A DNA stretch of 64,000 nt from Citrifermentans bremense. GTDB lineage: Bacteria > Desulfobacterota > Desulfuromonadia > Geobacterales > Geobacteraceae. The notes under the pieces are model-generated. The model had not been told where the DNA came from. It saw nothing but the letters and a program-made list of their open reading frames with translations, and searched no databases. The DNA lies in the NCBI RefSeq assembly GCF_014218275.1, contig NZ_AP023213.1, forward strand, positions 2,644,001 to 2,708,000. The letters run 5' to 3'. Below are positions 26,429 to 39,550 of the stretch, piece by piece. A program made the position numbers and the translations under genes. Each line of letters opens with the position of its first letter. Within the stretch, counting starts at the first letter, position 1.

Positions 26429-27657
26429 CCAAGGCCCCCTCGCTTCCCCAAGGCAGATTCCACTACGGATGGATCATCGTAGCCACCTGCGCCCTGGGCC
26501 TTTTTTCCTGCTTCGGGCTGGCCCGGTACGCCTACTCCATGCTCATCCCCGGGATGCAGGCGGGCCTTGCCCTGAGCTACGACCGGATGGGGTTCATCGG
26601 CACGGCCAATTTCGTCGGTTACCTGGCGTCGGTCCTTGTGGCGCCGAAGCTGATGGGGCGGCTGGCTCCCCGGTGGATGGCGGCTATCGCCCTTGTCGTC
26701 ATCGGCCTCGGCATGATGGGTATCGGCCTTTGCCACTCGTTTTTTCCCATCATCGCCCTGTACGCTTTGGTCGGGATGGGGAGCGGGTTCACCAACATCC
26801 CCCTGATGGCGCTGGTCACTTTCTGGTTTCGCAGCGAACAGCGCGGCAAGGCCGCCGGATTCGCCATCGCTGGAAACGGGATAGGGATCATCCTCGCAGG
26901 GTTCCTGGTCCCCGCCCTCAATCGCAGCTTCGGTGCCGACGGCTGGCGCGCGGGGTGGATGGTGCTGGGCGCGGTCTGCCTCGGCATCGCCTGCGTGGCG
27001 GCGGCTCTGCTGCGAAACCACCCCGCCGACGTGGGGCTTGAGCCGGTGGGAAGGCTGGTGGACGCCTCCCCGGAGCAGTTTCTCCACCGCGAGCGCAAGG
27101 GGGACGGCCGGCTCCTTTTCAGGCTAGGGCTCCTCTACCTCGTCTTCGGCGCCACCTTCATGGTGTACGGCACCTTCATCGTCACCACGATGGTGCGGGA
27201 ATACGGGCTGAGCGAGGCGCGCGCGGGGCTCTACTGGTCCTGGGTCGGTTTCTTCAGCTTTTTCTCAGGCATCGGCTTCGGCACCCTCTCCGACCGCATC
27301 GGCAGGCGGCGGGGGCTTGCCCTCGTCTTCACCGTCCAGACCGCAGCGTACCTGCTGGCAGGCTTGAAGGCCGGGATGTTGGGGCTCACCTTCTCGCTCG
27401 GATTGTACGGCTGCGCGGTCTTTGCCATCCCCGCCATCATGGCGGCTGCCGTCGGGGACTACCTGGGGCTGCAGCGCGCCTCCGCCGCATTCGGCACCAT
27501 CACCATCTTCTTCGGGCTGGGGCAGGTTGTCGGTCCCGCCGTTGCCGGGATCATCGCCAAGGCCACCGGCGCCTTCACCACCCCCTACCTCATAGCCGGG
27601 ACGCTCACAGCAGTCGCCGCCGTCATGGCCTTTTTGCTGCCGGAACCTGCTAAATAA
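26425..27657 (+). CDS. YbfB/YjiJ-type MFS transporter
   Basis: A 410-residue major facilitator starting MTKAPSLPQGRFHYGWIIVA, with twelve predicted spans; LFSCFGLARYAYSMLIPGMQ in span 1 is the YbfB/YjiJ signature. The loop after span 8 has GTLSDRIGRRRGL. The ATG overlaps the cupin-like stop (ATGA at 26425-26428); a much longer frame beginning at 26140 only reads through the upstream gene in another frame and is rejected. Substrate unknown. It converges with recG, 52 bases between stops. Confidence 0.87.
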   Translation: MTKAPSLPQGRFHYGWIIVATCALGLFSCFGLARYAYSMLIPGMQAGLALSYDRMGFIGTANFVGYLASVLVAPKLMGRLAPRWMAAIALVVIGLGMMGIGLCHSFFPIIALYALVGMGSGFTNIPLMALVTFWFRSEQRGKAAGFAIAGNGIGIILAGFLVPALNRSFGADGWRAGWMVLGAVCLGIACVAAALLRNHPADVGLEPVGRLVDASPEQFLHRERKGDGRLLFRLGLLYLVFGATFMVYGTFIVTTMVREYGLSEARAGLYWSWVGFFSFFSGIGFGTLSDRIGRRRGLALVFTVQTAAYLLAGLKAGMLGLTFSLGLYGCAVFAIPAIMAAAVGDYLGLQRASAAFGTITIFFGLGQVVGPAVAGIIAKATGAFTTPYLIAGTLTAVAAVMAFLLPEPAK

Positions 27658-27709
27658 ATGAGCGGGATTTGAAAGCTGGTTGTTCGGCTTCGCCCCCCGT
27701 TGACACAAC

Positions 27710-30028
27710 TCACCCGATGCTCGCCAGCTCCAATCTCCCGCCCCAGCGCAGCATCAATTCCCCTCGCAGGCGCTCGTGTCCGGGCGCGTTCAGCTCCGGG
27801 TCGCCCTCGACCAGGGCGAAGGCATCCTTGCGCGCCTGCTCCAGGACGCCGCCGTCCCGCAGTATATCTGCCACCCGCAGTTCGGGAAGCCCCGCCTGTC
27901 TGGTCCCCAGGAAGTCCCCGGGTCCCCTGATCTGAAGGTCGGCCTCGGCGATGACAAACCCGTCGGAGCTCTGCACCATCACCTCAAGACGCTTCTGGCC
28001 GTCCTCGGAAAGCTTGTTCCCAGCGAGCAGGATACAGCGCGACTGCTCGCTGCCGCGCCCTACCCTCCCCCGCAACTGGTGCAACTGGGAGAGGCCGAAG
28101 CGCTCCGCGTGCTCGATGACCATGACGGTCGCGTTGGGGACGTCGATGCCGACCTCGATGACCGTGGTGGCGACCAGGATGTCCGTCGAGCCCGCCTTGA
28201 ACTCCTTCATCACCGCTTCCTTCTCGGTGGCGGGCATCCGCCCGTGCAGGACGGCGACGCGCAGGTCGGGAAAGACCTCCTGCGCCAGGTGCTCGGCCAT
28301 CTGCACCGCGGCCTTCAGGTCGCTCTTCTCAGTCTCCTCGACCAAGGGGTAGATAACGTAAGCCTGCCTCCCCTTCGCCACCTCATCCCTGACCAGCGCG
28401 TACACTTCCTTGCGACGCGACTCGCGCACCATCCGGGTCTCGATGGGGGTCCGTCCAGGCGGCAGCTCGTCGATAACGGATAAGGAAAGGTCGCCGAAGA
28501 CGGTCATGGAGAGGGTGCGCGGGATCGGGGTCGCCGTCATCACCAGGATGTCCGGGTTCGCCCCCTTCTTCTTCAACAGGGCACGCTGCACCACGCCGAA
28601 GCGGTGCTGTTCGTCGATGATGCCCAGCCCCAGCCGGTTGAATTCGACCTTCTCCTGGATCACGGCATGGGTTCCGATTACGATCCTGGTCGTGCCGGAA
28701 GCTATCCTCTCCAGCGTATCCCCCTTCCCCTTCACGCTCGCGGTCAGAAGCGCCACCTCGATGCCGAGCTTCTCGCAGTAGCCGTGGATGTTCAGGTAGT
28801 GCTGCTCGGCCAGAAGCTCCGTGGGGGCCATGATGGCGACCTGGTAATCGTTCTCGACGCAGACAAGTGCGGCCATGAGTGCGACGAGCGTCTTCCCGCA
28901 CCCCACGTCCCCCTGCACCAGCCGGTGCATCGGGTGGGGCGACATCATGTCTTCCTTGATCTCGGAGAGGACCCGTTTCTGGGCGCCGGTCAGGCTGAAG
29001 GGAAGCAACTTGAGGAGCTCCTTGGTGTAGCGATGGGTCACCTTGAAGCTGATGCCTTCCTCGACGGCTACGCCGCGCCTCTTGAGGGCGAGCCCCAGTT
29101 GCAGGAAGAAGAGCTCGTCGTAGGCGAGCGAGCGGTGCGCGGCGCTGCGGCCGCTGTTGAGCGCGGAGAGGTCGCTGTCCTGGGCGGGAAGGTGCGCCTC
29201 GCGAAGCGCCACTGGAAGGGAGAGGAGCTTGTGGCGCTGCACGAGATCCTCCGGGAGCGCCCCCTTGACGTAGCGGCTGTAGCGCTGCACGGCGTCGCGC
29301 ATGATGCGGCGCATCACCTTCTGGCTCACCCCCTCGGTGAGCGGGTAGACCGGAAGGATACTGCCGAAGTTGTCGGGGTCGCGCGCCATCACCTGGGAGA
29401 GATCCTCCCCCTCGGCGGCCCATTCGACCTCGGGGTGATGCATCTCGCGCTGGAAGCCGAACTGGGCGACGTCGCTGATGAAGATCCCCTGCCGCCCGGG
29501 GACCAGCTGCTTACTCAGGAAGTTCGGGTGGAAATGAAACCACTTGAGCGGCAGGCTCCCCGTCTCGTCCTTGACGATGGCCTCGAAGTAGCGCCGCCCC
29601 CCCTTGGTCGTCTGCGCCCCGGCTGAGACCACGGTGGCGAAGAAGGCCTCGCTGTTTCCAGGACGCAGCTGCGCTATCTTCTTCAGCTCGCGACGGTCCT
29701 CGTAGCGGTTGGGGAGGAGGTAAAGCGCGTCCTCCACCGTGTTCAACCCCTTCTTGGAAAGGATCGCGGCGAGCTTCGGCCCTACCCCCTTGATGCTAAG
29801 CATCGGGGTCTGCAGTTCGGCGGGGACGGCTGTCTGCGCGATGGCAGCGGCCGGCTTTGCTTGGGAGGCGGCGGTACGTGTTTCTTTGGCTGGTTTCTGC
29901 TTGGAGATGCGGAGTGTCCCGTCCACGACCTCTACGCTCACCAGGTCCCCCGGGCGAAGCTTCAGATCGTTTCTGAGCTGTTCAGGAAGCGGGATGGACC
30001 CGTCTGGCGCGAGGGTTATGGTCGGCAT
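27710..30028 (-). CDS. recG: ATP-dependent DNA helicase RecG with N-terminal AbrB-like domain
   Basis: Branch-migrating helicase that remodels stalled forks. The 772-residue protein is longer than E. coli RecG (693). Residues 1-45 (ITLAPDGSIPLP, LKLRPGDLVSVEVVDGTLRI) look like an AbrB/SpoVT swapped-hairpin DNA-binding domain, joined by an Ala/Lys/Thr-rich linker. From about residue 75 the normal RecG order follows: helix-hairpin LSIKGVGPKLAAIL, OB wedge domain, motif I GDVGCGKTLVALMAAL, DEQH in IIDEQHRFGV, MTATPIPRTL, RGRVGRG. The ATG at 30028 lacks an obvious ribosome site (CCTTCCTCCCC precedes it), so the true start is not certain. It lies after a DUF1858 gene with a GC hairpin between them. 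Confidence 0.93.
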   Translation of the reverse strand: MPTITLAPDGSIPLPEQLRNDLKLRPGDLVSVEVVDGTLRISKQKPAKETRTAASQAKPAAAIAQTAVPAELQTPMLSIKGVGPKLAAILSKKGLNTVEDALYLLPNRYEDRRELKKIAQLRPGNSEAFFATVVSAGAQTTKGGRRYFEAIVKDETGSLPLKWFHFHPNFLSKQLVPGRQGIFISDVAQFGFQREMHHPEVEWAAEGEDLSQVMARDPDNFGSILPVYPLTEGVSQKVMRRIMRDAVQRYSRYVKGALPEDLVQRHKLLSLPVALREAHLPAQDSDLSALNSGRSAAHRSLAYDELFFLQLGLALKRRGVAVEEGISFKVTHRYTKELLKLLPFSLTGAQKRVLSEIKEDMMSPHPMHRLVQGDVGCGKTLVALMAALVCVENDYQVAIMAPTELLAEQHYLNIHGYCEKLGIEVALLTASVKGKGDTLERIASGTTRIVIGTHAVIQEKVEFNRLGLGIIDEQHRFGVVQRALLKKKGANPDILVMTATPIPRTLSMTVFGDLSLSVIDELPPGRTPIETRMVRESRRKEVYALVRDEVAKGRQAYVIYPLVEETEKSDLKAAVQMAEHLAQEVFPDLRVAVLHGRMPATEKEAVMKEFKAGSTDILVATTVIEVGIDVPNATVMVIEHAERFGLSQLHQLRGRVGRGSEQSRCILLAGNKLSEDGQKRLEVMVQSSDGFVIAEADLQIRGPGDFLGTRQAGLPELRVADILRDGGVLEQARKDAFALVEGDPELNAPGHERLRGELMLRWGGRLELASIG

Positions 30029-30048
30029 GGGGAGGAAGGGTGGAAGCG

Positions 30049-30073
30049 CCTGGCGCGGGAGACCCGCGCCAGG
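30049..30073 (-). terminator. GC hairpin between DUF1858 gene and recG
   Basis: Perfect 11-bp stem CCTGGCGCGGG / CCCGCGCCAGG with a 3-base loop, 12 bases after the DUF1858 stop. No U-run follows, so it may be an RNA-stabilising or attenuating hairpin rather than a full terminator. Confidence 0.5.
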
Positions 30074-30085
30074 CCGCGGAAGCTG

Positions 30086-30280
30086 CTAGAAAAGCTTGTT
30101 GATGTCGGCGACGATCTCGTCCACGTTGATGCCGTGGGCCGCGCATCCCTGCTCCAGTGACTCGTTCTGTGCACCCATGCAGCCGATGCAGCCGAGGTTG
30201 TATTTGGCAAGCACCTTGACGACGTCCGGATGCATCCTCATTACTGCGGCAAAAGTCATATCCTTGGTTACCTGAGACAT
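30086..30280 (-). CDS. DUF1858 hybrid-cluster-associated redox disulfide protein
   Basis: A 64-residue protein consisting only of the DUF1858 domain, with the redox pair C31/C34 in LGCIGCMGAQNES. The domain is found alone or fused to redox and regulatory proteins in anaerobes; its partner is unknown. The ATG follows AGGAGG. A second, diverged copy lies at 43058-43252. It sits between greA and recG, with about 117 bases separating it from greA. Confidence 0.88.
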   Translation of the reverse strand: MSQVTKDMTFAAVMRMHPDVVKVLAKYNLGCIGCMGAQNESLEQGCAAHGINVDEIVADINKLF

Positions 30281-30397
30281 TTAAATCCTCCTGTTACGCG
30301 CTTGGCGTAGTGATCCTTCTCTGCTGCCGGACGGGACGAACCCTGCCCGGTTATATCCAGCACCGCGCGCCGCTATTGGCAAACGCGAAGGCCGGGA

Positions 30398-30874
30398 CTA
30401 TTCGTAGCGTATCTCGATAATCTCGTACTCTTTGACGCCCGCGGGGACGCTCACCCTGACGCTGTCGTCCAGTTTGTGCCCGATGAGGGCCTTGCCGACC
30501 GGGGAGGTGCAGGAGATCTTGCCCTGCTTGATGTCGGCCTCGTCCTCGCCGACGATCTTGTAGGTAAGTTCTTCCTCGGTCGCCGTATCATAGACCGTCA
30601 CCGTGGCGCCGAAAACCACCTTGTCGGGCTTCAGGTTGGAGAGGTCGACCACGTAGGCGCGTGCCAACTTATCACCCAACTCGAGGATACGCCCTTCGAT
30701 GAAACCCTGACGGTTCTTGGCGGCATCGTACTCCGCGTTTTCGGAAAGGTCACCATGGGCCCTCGCCTCGGCGATATCCTGAATCACCTTGGGGCGCTCT
30801 TCCTTTATCAGGCGTTTCAGGTCTTCCTGAAGGGCCTCGTAACTCTCCTTGGTCAATGGAACTGTCTGAGACAT
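30398..30874 (-). CDS. greA: transcription elongation factor GreA
   Basis: Transcript-cleavage factor that rescues backtracked RNA polymerase. The 158-residue protein has the N-terminal coiled coil with the acidic tip and family signature EARAHGDLSENAEYDAAKNR, and the C-terminal FKBP-like domain (ISCTSPVGKALIGHKLDD). It lies downstream of carB, separated by 109 bases including a GC hairpin (30905-30924), so it is probably read at least partly from its own promoter. Confidence 0.95.
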   Translation of the reverse strand: MSQTVPLTKESYEALQEDLKRLIKEERPKVIQDIAEARAHGDLSENAEYDAAKNRQGFIEGRILELGDKLARAYVVDLSNLKPDKVVFGATVTVYDTATEEELTYKIVGEDEADIKQGKISCTSPVGKALIGHKLDDSVRVSVPAGVKEYEIIEIRYE

Positions 30875-30904
30875 CGGTTTTCTACTCCTGTCGATGAACT
30901 TGTA

Positions 30905-30924
30905 GGGGGGCCTTTTGGCCCCCC
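30905..30924 (-). terminator. GC hairpin between carB and greA
   Basis: Stem GGGGGGCC / GGCCCCCC with a four-base loop in the carB-greA gap. There is no U-run, so termination is uncertain. Confidence 0.45.
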
Positions 30925-30983
30925 GTTGATCAGCGTTTTCGGTTTTTTAAGTGGGGCATGTATCACGCCGCCGGGTGCATCAG

Positions 30984-34232
<3,249 letters not shown>

Positions 34233-34275
34233 TGAAACTCTCTCCCTGTTATGAATCTGAAAAGCGTGAAAAGCA

Positions 34276-34399
34276 TGAACACAGAGGACCCAGAGGGTCG
34301 CAGGGGGTCACAGAGGAAAAGTAAAAATAAAGGGTTTAACCCGCATTTTTGGTTTTCCTCTGTGACCTCCGTGTGCCTCAGTGACCTCTGTGGTGATGC
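34276..34399. repeat. CACAGAGG-type inverted repeat
   Basis: Two arms of CACAGAGG-rich sequence face each other in the gap before carB; the inner 15 bases pair exactly (GGTCACAGAGGAAAA at 34306-34320, TTTTCCTCTGTGACC at 34353-34367). Same family as the repeats near 17614, 39709 and 40427. Confidence 0.85.
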
Positions 34400-34411
34400 T
34401 TTTTATCAGTG

Positions 34412-35323
34412 TTAAAGCGGTTCTTCCTGGACCCAGCCGTTTTCAAGGTCCAGATCTTCCAGCGCCTCTACCGCCTCGGCATACTCTTCCGCGGTTATCC
34501 TTCTGTCTATGCCGGGTGTCTCTGCTGCTGCATGCGCCGGGAAGAACTGGCTCATAAGCGCTATGTGCGTCTCGGCGCCAAGGTTCTCGGCGATCCAGTG
34601 AAGCGTCTCGGCGCTCCCCGCCTGCCCCTGAGGCAGGACCAGGTGGCGCACGATGAGCCCCCTGACGGCGATGCCGTCCTCGTCCAAGTGAAGCTGCCCA
34701 ACCTGCCTCAGCATCTCGGCAAGCGCCTGCCGGTTCGCCCCGGTGTATCCCGGCGCCCCGGAGAGCCTGACCGCCACCTCGTCGGAAGAGTACTTCATGT
34801 CCGGCAGGTAGATGTCCACCACCCCGTCCAGAAGCGCCAGCGTCTCCAGGCTCTCGTACCCGCTCGTGTTCCAGACGATGGGGAGCGTGAACCCCTTGCG
34901 GATGGCGAGGTAGAGGGCCGCCAGTATCTGCGGCGTGAAGTGCGTCGGGGTGACGAAGTTTATGTTGTGGGCACCCTTTTGCTGCAACCCCAGCATCTTC
35001 TCGGCCAGCTTCCCGGGTGTCAGGTCCTTGCCGTTACGCAACTGGCTGATGGGGAAGTTCTGGCAGAACTTGCAGTTCAGCGTGCAGCCGGAGAGGAAGA
35101 TGGTCCCTGAGCCGCGCGTACCGGAAATGGGTGGCTCCTCCCCCCGGTGGATGGCGGCGGAGGCTATGCGCAGCGTCTTGTCGCTACCGCAAAGGCCGTT
35201 CTCCCCGGCCAGCCGGTTCACCCCGCAGGCGTGCGGGCAGATGTCGCAGGCAGCGAGGCGGGCATATGCCGCCTTGATGCGCCGCGCCAGCTCGCCGCTG
35301 CGGTAAAGCTCATGGTAACTCAT
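34412..35323 (-). CDS. PflX-like radical SAM protein inside the car operon
   Basis: A 303-residue radical SAM protein of the COG1313/PflX type. An N-terminal cysteine group (CDICPHACGVNRLAGENGLC) precedes the cluster motif in SGCTLNCKFCQNFPIS (Cx3Cx2C). Downstream are NINFVTPTHF, WNTSGYESLETL and DIYLPDMKYSS, typical of glycyl-radical-activase relatives. The function of this subgroup is not known. It starts 4 bases after the carA stop and is therefore in the pyrimidine operon, between carA and carB. The paralogue at the window start (1-833) shares the same architecture. Confidence 0.85.
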   Translation of the reverse strand: MSYHELYRSGELARRIKAAYARLAACDICPHACGVNRLAGENGLCGSDKTLRIASAAIHRGEEPPISGTRGSGTIFLSGCTLNCKFCQNFPISQLRNGKDLTPGKLAEKMLGLQQKGAHNINFVTPTHFTPQILAALYLAIRKGFTLPIVWNTSGYESLETLALLDGVVDIYLPDMKYSSDEVAVRLSGAPGYTGANRQALAEMLRQVGQLHLDEDGIAVRGLIVRHLVLPQGQAGSAETLHWIAENLGAETHIALMSQFFPAHAAAETPGIDRRITAEEYAEAVEALEDLDLENGWVQEEPL

Positions 35324-35327
35324 GCCC

Positions 35328-36452
35328 CTACGCCTTGTGCTGCTCCATCATCTCGACGAACCTGTCGAACAGGTAGTGCGAGTCGTGCGGCCCCGGGGAC
35401 GCCTCGGGGTGGTGCTGCACGGAAAAGATCGGGAGGGTCTTGTGGGCCATCCCCTCGACCGTCTGGTCGTTCAGGTTCTCGTGCGCGAGCCCGGCCACGT
35501 TGCTAAGCGACAGGATGTCTACCGAGAAGCCGTGGTTCTGCGCGGTGATCTCGACCTTCCTCGTGGCCATGTCCATGACCGGAAGGTTGGAGCCGTGGTT
35601 GCCGAACTTGAGCTTGATGGTGCGGCCGCCCAGGGCGAGCCCCAGGAGCTGGTGCCCCAGGCAGATGCCGAAGATCGGCTTTTTGCCGACGAACTTCTTG
35701 ATGTTCTCGATTACTTCCTTCATCGGCTCCGGGTCGCCGGGGCCGTTGGAGAGGAAGATGCCGTCCGGGTTCATGGCGAGAGCGGACTCGGCAGGGAAGG
35801 TCGCCGGCACCACGGTGACGTCGCAGCCCGCGGATACCAGGCAGCGCAGGATGTTCAGCTTGATGCCGAAATCGTAGGCGACGACCTTGTACTTGAGATC
35901 CTTGCGTTCGACCTGCGGGTAGCCGGTCTTCAGGTCCCAAAGCCCCTCGGTCCAGTGGTAGGGGGCGCTGCAGGTGACACCGGTGGCGAGATCAAGGCCG
36001 CTCATGGAGGGAATGGCGCGCGCCTTCCTGACCAGGCTCTCCGGATCGAAGTCGATGGTGGAGATGATGCCGTTTTGGGCCCCCTTGTCGCGCAGGTGGC
36101 GGGTCAGGGCGCGGGTGTCGATCCCCTGGATCCCGACGATCCCGTTCTCCTTGAGGTAAGCGTCAAGGCTCATGGTGGCGCGGTAGTTGGAATAGCAGTC
36201 CAGGTACTCCCTGACGATGAAGCCGGAGAGGTAAAGCTGACCGCTTTCCACGTCTTCCGGGTTGATGCCGGTGTTGCCGATCTGGGTGTAGGTCATGGTG
36301 ACCATCTGCCCCTTGTAGGAGGGGTCGGTGAGGACTTCCTGGTAACCGGACATGGCGGTGTTGAACACCACCTCGCCGCTTGTTTCGCCCGTCGCGCCGA
36401 AGGTCTTACCCTTGAAAATCCGGCCGTCCGCCAGAGCAAGTACTGCTTTCAT
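35328..36452 (-). CDS. carA: carbamoyl-phosphate synthase small subunit
   Basis: Glutamine amidotransferase subunit delivering ammonia to CarB. The 374-residue protein has the CarA N-terminal domain and a class I amidotransferase domain with nucleophile Cys in FGICLGHQLLGLALGG and the His-Glu pair in FSVQHHPEASPGP. Its start is 64 bases after pyrC, and the radical SAM gene follows within 4 bases. Confidence 0.97.
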   Translation of the reverse strand: MKAVLALADGRIFKGKTFGATGETSGEVVFNTAMSGYQEVLTDPSYKGQMVTMTYTQIGNTGINPEDVESGQLYLSGFIVREYLDCYSNYRATMSLDAYLKENGIVGIQGIDTRALTRHLRDKGAQNGIISTIDFDPESLVRKARAIPSMSGLDLATGVTCSAPYHWTEGLWDLKTGYPQVERKDLKYKVVAYDFGIKLNILRCLVSAGCDVTVVPATFPAESALAMNPDGIFLSNGPGDPEPMKEVIENIKKFVGKKPIFGICLGHQLLGLALGGRTIKLKFGNHGSNLPVMDMATRKVEITAQNHGFSVDILSLSNVAGLAHENLNDQTVEGMAHKTLPIFSVQHHPEASPGPHDSHYLFDRFVEMMEQHKA

Positions 36453-36516
36453 TTATTCTTCTCCCAAGTCCGTTATATTTCTGCCGCGCCTAAGCGCGAG
36501 ATTGATTCGGTTGATC

Positions 36517-37791
36517 TTACGCCTGGTACACCACCTGGCCCTTCACGACGGTGTAGACCGCCCTCCCCTTCAGCTTCCAGCCGAGGAACGGGGAGTTCTT
36601 GGATTTCGATTCGAGCTTCGCCGCCTCGACCTGCCACTCTTTGGACGGGTCGATGACGGTGACGTCGCCCACTGCCCCGACCTTCAGGGTGCCCCGGTCG
36701 AGCCCGAGGATCTTCGCCGGGTTGCAGGACATGAGCGACACCAGCTGGTTCAGGTCCAGGCGCCCCTCTTCGACCAGCTTCAACGAGAGCGGAAGAGAGG
36801 TCTCGAGCCCGACGATGCCGTTCAGGGCGACGTTGAACTCGACGTCCTTCTCGTCCGGGTGGTGCGGGGCGTGGTCGGTGGCGATGGCGTCGATGGTGCC
36901 GTCGGCAAGCCCGGTCTTCATCGCCTCTACGTCGGCCGCGCTCCTCAAGGGGGGGTTCATCTTGGCGTTGGTGTTGTAGCCGCGCACCGCATCGTCGGTC
37001 AGGGTGAAGTAGTGCGGCGCGGTCTCGCAGGTGACCTTGACGCCGCGCGCTTTCGCGTTGCGGATGATGCGGGCCGATCCCACGGTGGAGATGTGCGCTA
37101 TGTGCACCGGGGCCCCGGCGAACTCGGCGAGGTACACCTCGCGGGCTACCGCGATGTCCTCGGCGGCCCAGGGGATCCCCTTGAGCCCCAGCTCGGTGGA
37201 GACGAACCCTTCGTTCATGACCCCTTCCCCCACGAGGGCGAGGTCCTCGGAGTGCGAGATCACGGCGATGCCGATCCCCTTGGCGTACTCAAGGGCGCGG
37301 CGCATGAGCTCAGAGTTGCAGACCGGCTTGCCATCGTCGGAGACACCGACGCAGCCTGCCTCCTTCAACTCCCCCATTTCGGCGAGGCTCTCACCCTTGC
37401 CCCCCTTGGTGATGCAGCCAATAGGAAAGACGTTGACCAGCGCCTCGCTCTTGGCCTTGTTGATGACGTAGGAGGCGACGGCCTTGCTGTCGATCACCGG
37501 CGAGGTGTTCGGCATGCAGGCCACGGAGGTGAAGCCCCCCGCCGCAGCGGAGCGGCTACCGGTGGCGATATCTTCCTTGTATTCCAGGCCGGGGTCGCGC
37601 AGATGCACATGCATGTCGATCAGCCCGGGGGTGACGATCAGCCCGGTGGCGTCGATGGCCGGTGTCCCCTCCGGCGCGCTAAGCCCCTGCCCGAGTTCCA
37701 GCACGACACCGTCGGCGATGAGGACATCCATGACTGCGTCCATCCCCTGAGAGGGATCAATGACACGCCCGCCTTTTATCAAAAGATTCAT
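36517..37791 (-). CDS. pyrC: dihydroorotase
   Basis: Class I dihydroorotase (424 residues) cyclising carbamoyl aspartate to dihydroorotate. Metal-binding motif [17 protein letters not shown] lies near residue 60, with later His and Asp ligands in HIAHIST and [12 protein letters not shown]. The ATG at 37791 is preceded by AGGAGGG. It sits 44 bases after pyrB in the pyr operon, and may form a complex with PyrB as in other bacteria (inference). Confidence 0.96.
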   Translation of the reverse strand: MNLLIKGGRVIDPSQGMDAVMDVLIADGVVLELGQGLSAPEGTPAIDATGLIVTPGLIDMHVHLRDPGLEYKEDIATGSRSAAAGGFTSVACMPNTSPVIDSKAVASYVINKAKSEALVNVFPIGCITKGGKGESLAEMGELKEAGCVGVSDDGKPVCNSELMRRALEYAKGIGIAVISHSEDLALVGEGVMNEGFVSTELGLKGIPWAAEDIAVAREVYLAEFAGAPVHIAHISTVGSARIIRNAKARGVKVTCETAPHYFTLTDDAVRGYNTNAKMNPPLRSAADVEAMKTGLADGTIDAIATDHAPHHPDEKDVEFNVALNGIVGLETSLPLSLKLVEEGRLDLNQLVSLMSCNPAKILGLDRGTLKVGAVGDVTVIDPSKEWQVEAAKLESKSKNSPFLGWKLKGRAVYTVVKGQVVYQA

Positions 37792-37835
37792 CTCTATACC
37801 CTCCTAAAACCTTTTAAGGTTGAACGTGATCTCGG

Positions 37836-38768
37836 TTACTCCACCGGCTCGCCGCCGCAGACGTGGTACAGCATCGCCATGCGCACCGCCACGCCGTTTT
37901 CGACTTGGGTCAGGATGGCGGACTGGTCGCAGTCGGCGACCGAGGAGGCAAGCTCGACGCCGCGGTTGATGGGGCCGGGATGCATCACGATGGCGTTCTT
38001 CTTGGCGAGGGTGAGCACTTCGGGATTGAGCCCGAAGTAGCGCGAGTACTCCCGCATGCTGGGGAGCAGGGTCTTTCCCTGGCGCTCCAGCTGGATTCTC
38101 AGCATCATCACAACGTCGGCCTGGTCCACCGCCTCGCGCATGTCCTTGCAGACGGTGACGTTCCCCAGCCGCTCGATACCGACAGGCATCATGGTCGGAG
38201 GTCCAGCGAGGAAGACGTGGGAGCCCATGGTGGTAAGGCCGTAGATGTCGGAGCGGGCCACGCGGCTGTGGGTGATGTCGCCGACGATGGCGACTTTCAG
38301 CCCGTCCAGCCTGCCGAACTTCTGGCGCATGGTGAGCATGTCCAAAAGCCCCTGGGAGGGGTGCTCGTGGGCGCCGTCGCCCGCGTTGATGACCGAGCAG
38401 GAGACCCTTTTCGCGAGGTATTCGTGCGCGCCGGAAACGGCGTGACGCATCACGATGATGTCGGGCTTCATGGCGAGGAGGTTGTTGGCGGTGTCGGAAA
38501 GCGTCTCGCCCTTGACCACGGAACTGGTCGAAGCGGTGATGTTGACCGCATCGGCGGAAAGCCTCTTGGCGGCAATCTCGAACGAAGTGCGGGTCCTGGT
38601 GGACGCCTCGTAAAAGAGGTTGATCACCGTCTTGCCGCGCAACGTCGGCACCTTCTTGATGTCCCGCTGGTTGATCTCGCTGAGACTGTCAGCCGTGTCC
38701 AGAAGGAGCGTGATCTCCTCCCTGGTCAGATCCTTCAGGGCGATGATGTCTTTGTGCCTGAAACCCAT
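37836..38768 (-). CDS. pyrB: aspartate carbamoyltransferase catalytic subunit
   Basis: Condenses carbamoyl phosphate with aspartate, the committed pyrimidine step. I chose ATG 38768 ([14 protein letters not shown], 310 residues), with GAGGGG just upstream, over a longer frame to 38852 whose extra 28 residues are not family-like. Signature motifs are [19 protein letters not shown] (carbamoyl-phosphate binding) and [11 protein letters not shown]. No pyrI regulatory subunit adjoins it; control is more likely by PyrR attenuation upstream. Confidence 0.96.
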   Translation of the reverse strand: MGFRHKDIIALKDLTREEITLLLDTADSLSEINQRDIKKVPTLRGKTVINLFYEASTRTRTSFEIAAKRLSADAVNITASTSSVVKGETLSDTANNLLAMKPDIIVMRHAVSGAHEYLAKRVSCSVINAGDGAHEHPSQGLLDMLTMRQKFGRLDGLKVAIVGDITHSRVARSDIYGLTTMGSHVFLAGPPTMMPVGIERLGNVTVCKDMREAVDQADVVMMLRIQLERQGKTLLPSMREYSRYFGLNPEVLTLAKKNAIVMHPGPINRGVELASSVADCDQSAILTQVENGVAVRMAMLYHVCGGEPVE

Positions 38769-38877
38769 GGTCCCCCCCTCGGTTTGCGGAGCGCACACCT
38801 GCGCTCCAGCGTTAAGCAAAACGATTTCAATTGATGCTGCCCCCCGGATCATCTCAAGGTCCGGAGAGGAGAAAGCG

Positions 38878-39423
<546 letters not shown>

Positions 39424-39477
39424 TTATCGGCATAAGAGCCTGTTCTGAAGCAGTTTCGGGTCCGCGCCAGTTTCAAC

Positions 39478-39517
39478 TAAAAAGAGCCTTTCCGCGCAAA
39501 GGGGCGAAAAGGCTCTT
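39478..39517 (-). terminator. pyr leader attenuator terminator
   Basis: Minus-strand stem AAGAGCCTTT / AAAGGCTCTT (39508-39517 with 39482-39491), 16-base loop, then T's. It is about 66 bases before the pyrR start and within the transcribed leader, so it can act as a conditional terminator. Its CCTTT arm could instead pair with the upstream AAAGG of the PyrR hairpin (antitermination, inferred). Confidence 0.8.
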
Positions 39518-39550
39518 CCAATAGATAGTAAAAGAGTGCTTTATGCTTCA

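Noticed and set aside
36352-38040. 562-residue open frame antisense to pyrC and pyrB
   Set aside because: Spans two well-supported genes and their gap on the opposite strand; no start signals or recognisable domain.
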